A DNA stretch of 64,000 nucleotides, taken from positions 558,001-622,000 of the forward strand of contig NZ_JAHKPY010000002.1 of NCBI RefSeq assembly GCF_018860745.1, written 5' to 3'. Shown one piece after another: positions 62,417 to 64,000 of the stretch; positions within the stretch are counted from its first letter, which is position 1; each line of letters begins with the position of its first letter. The notes below the pieces were generated by a model, which was not told where the DNA came from, did not search any database, and saw nothing but the letters and a program-made list of their open reading frames with translations. Source of the stretch: Zobellia uliginosa. GTDB taxonomy: Bacteria; Bacteroidota; Bacteroidia; Flavobacteriales; Flavobacteriaceae. Made by a program: the position numbers and the translations under genes.

Positions 62417-64000
62417 ATGAAACATAATTACGCTACAAGTTTATTAATACCTTGTTTTATAATCTTTTTTTTAGGGAATTTACGAATTCAAGCACAGTTA
62501 CCAACTGAGTTTGTGAAAACTGATTTAACTACGGGTTTAGCAAATGCTACAAGTTTTACATTTACTCCTGATGGTCGTGTTTTTATATTGGATCGGTTTG
62601 GTGAAATTTTAATTTATAAGCCGGATACACAGATTACTGTTTCAGGAGGTGTGCTTCCCGTTTTTCATGAATTAGAAGACGGTTTAGTGGGTATAGCGGT
62701 CGACCCGGATTTTGAATTGAACAATAAAATATACTTACATTATGCTCCTCTAGATTTTATAGGAAATAGAGTATCCAGATTTAGCGTGGTTGGAGATGCT
62801 ATAGATTTTTCTTCTGAAGAGATAATAATTCAATGGCCTACCAGTAGAACCGCAGAGTTTCACTCTGGTGGTGATATGGATTTTGATTCTCAAGGAAACT
62901 TATTTATCGCTACAGGGGATAACACCACATATGGCCCAAGGCCATATGCCCCTATAGATGAAGAAGTTTCAGATATGAGTGCTGAGAAAGCTTCGTCAAA
63001 CACAAATGATTTAAGAGGGAAAATATTACGAATTAAACCAGGTGCGGGTAGTAGTTACACAGTACCTTCGGGTAACTTATTCGCAACTTCTGCGGAAGGA
63101 AGGCCTGAAATATATGTAATGGGGGCGAGAAACCCTTATCGTATACATGTAGATGAAGAAAACGATTGGTTGTATTGGGGGGAAGTTGGTCCAGATGCAA
63201 ATGTTGACAATGTTCTTGGCCCAAAAGGGTTGGATGAAATTAATCTGACAAAGGCTCCGGGTAATTATGGGTGGCCTTATTTTTCAGGAGCGGATAATGA
63301 TCCTAGCGAAGAGTACGCGTATCAAATAGATTATGCGGACATACCATACTACAATGACCCTGCTGCTCCAGTAAACATATCTAAATGGAATACGGGCGCT
63401 ACTAATCTACCACCTGCTCAAGAAGCATGGATCGAAAAATTTCACAAATGTTATTTGGCCGGCTTTAGGTACAGGTATGATTCTGAATTGTTGGATGATC
63501 AAAGGTTGCCAATCGAGTTTGACGGTTTGTTTTTTTATTACGATTTCAACACGAGTCAAATATGGGCCGTTGAAATGGATGCCAATGGAGATATTATTAC
63601 AGAAACGCAATTAACGCAAACTGTTTTCCCTGGGACGGGTAATTCTAAAAACGGTTATATTGATATGGAAGTTGGCCCTGATGGTAAGTTATATATATTG
63701 GCCTATGGTGCAGGTTGCTGTCCAGATGATGTGGGAACCGGTCGACTTATACGAGTAGATTATACAGGAATTACAACAAATTCACCTCCATCAGTTAAGA
63801 TGCAGGCTAATGTCACCAACGGACCTTTGCCGCTAACAGTTAATTTTACTGGTGAAAATACTACTGATCCTAATGGAGATACGCCATTAACTTTTGCCTG
63901 GGATATTGATGTAGATGGCACTGTGGATTATACGACCGAAAATATTTCACATACATACACTGTTGCAGGTACATACACAGCGCAATTAAAAGTTACTGAT
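62417..64000 (+). CDS. Secreted PQQ-type glucose/sorbosone dehydrogenase with PKD domain (3' end outside window)
   Basis: The frame is open from the ATG at 62417 to the window edge (528 codons), so the gene is incomplete. A signal peptide ending LRIQAQ is followed by a six-bladed beta-propeller of the soluble sugar dehydrogenase family: LVGIAVDPDFELNNKIYLHY, FHSGGDMDFDSQGNLFIATG, VMGARNPYRIHVDEEN, LTKAPGNYGWPYF and a VGTGRLIRVDYTG end. From about residue 456 a PKD domain begins (FAWDIDVDGTVDY). Proteins of this layout are usually exported by the type IX system, but the C-terminal sorting domain lies beyond the edge. It is separated from the locus by a terminator. Confidence 0.88.
   Translation, partial: MKHNYATSLLIPCFIIFFLGNLRIQAQLPTEFVKTDLTTGLANATSFTFTPDGRVFILDRFGEILIYKPDTQITVSGGVLPVFHELEDGLVGIAVDPDFELNNKIYLHYAPLDFIGNRVSRFSVVGDAIDFSSEEIIIQWPTSRTAEFHSGGDMDFDSQGNLFIATGDNTTYGPRPYAPIDEEVSDMSAEKASSNTNDLRGKILRIKPGAGSSYTVPSGNLFATSAEGRPEIYVMGARNPYRIHVDEENDWLYWGEVGPDANVDNVLGPKGLDEINLTKAPGNYGWPYFSGADNDPSEEYAYQIDYADIPYYNDPAAPVNISKWNTGATNLPPAQEAWIEKFHKCYLAGFRYRYDSELLDDQRLPIEFDGLFFYYDFNTSQIWAVEMDANGDIITETQLTQTVFPGTGNSKNGYIDMEVGPDGKLYILAYGAGCCPDDVGTGRLIRVDYTGITTNSPPSVKMQANVTNGPLPLTVNFTGENTTDPNGDTPLTFAWDIDVDGTVDYTTENISHTYTVAGTYTAQLKVTD

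Overview
The window looks like a piece of a chromosome from a marine member of the Flavobacteriaceae (Bacteroidetes), of the Zobellia/Maribacter/Arenibacter kind. The reasons are the AT-rich sequence, a Bacteroidetes-type LptD, the bacillithiol gene bshA, many lipoproteins with an S-C-S/T-K lipobox end, TANNTTTG-type promoter elements, and large secreted proteins with PKD and parallel beta-helix modules. The genus is inferred from overall character, not from any marker gene. I saw no tRNA, rRNA, CRISPR array, integrase or insertion sequence.

Positions 1-15760 are mostly housekeeping and envelope genes: the 3' end of gapA, a BadF/BadG-type sugar kinase, ridA, lptD, a divergent SPOR-domain amidase, an MlaD-like protein followed directly by two iron-sulfur (HdrC/HdrB-like) genes, a small conserved protein, a GH3/beta-lactamase-fold fusion, bshA, a small lipoprotein and an OmpA-family protein.

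Positions 15766-62056 hold a large exopolysaccharide/capsule locus in two arms. The minus-strand arm (53975 down to 15766) contains precursor genes (UDP-glucose dehydrogenase, UDP-glucuronate 4-epimerase, WbpA/TviB-type dehydrogenase), a PglC-like initiating phosphosugar transferase, one GT2 and four GT4 glycosyltransferases, a Wzy-like polymerase and a MurJ-like flippase. It also has two ATP-grasp proteins, two HAD proteins, three GNAT/FemAB-like acyltransferases, two separate MBOAT + SGNH O-acylation pairs and a hexapeptide acetyltransferase. The plus-strand arm (54348-62056) contains UDP-xylose synthase, a PglE-like aminotransferase, a WbpM/PglF-like dehydratase, the Wza-like export lipoprotein and the Wzc-like co-polymerase/tyrosine kinase. 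It closes with a perfect 14-bp terminator hairpin. The predicted polymer is a Wzx/Wzy-type acidic heteropolysaccharide that may include GlcA/GalA, xylose and a 4-amino-4,6-dideoxy-HexNAc, heavily O- and N-acylated.

Inside this locus sit four exported carbohydrate-active proteins: a free beta-helix protein (36503), a CE6/SASA-like esterase lipoprotein on a Glu-rich stalk (37813), a PL1-like lyase lipoprotein (40243), and a 1241-residue lipoprotein carrying a DNRLRE/CBM96-like module, Glu-rich repeats, five PKD domains and a C-terminal beta-helix (45024). The last shares its beta-helix with the free protein and its N-terminal module with the esterase. A shared motif, TCGATGAARTG, lies upstream of the three lipoprotein genes. 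I read this as a make-acylate-deacylate-cleave set for one polymer, which is the most interesting idea in the window.

A decayed WbpP/TviC-type UDP-HexNAc 4-epimerase pseudogene lies next to the intact wbpA/tviB-like gene, which points to recent change in the sugar composition. The window ends inside a secreted PQQ-type sugar dehydrogenase with a PKD domain (62417 to the edge).
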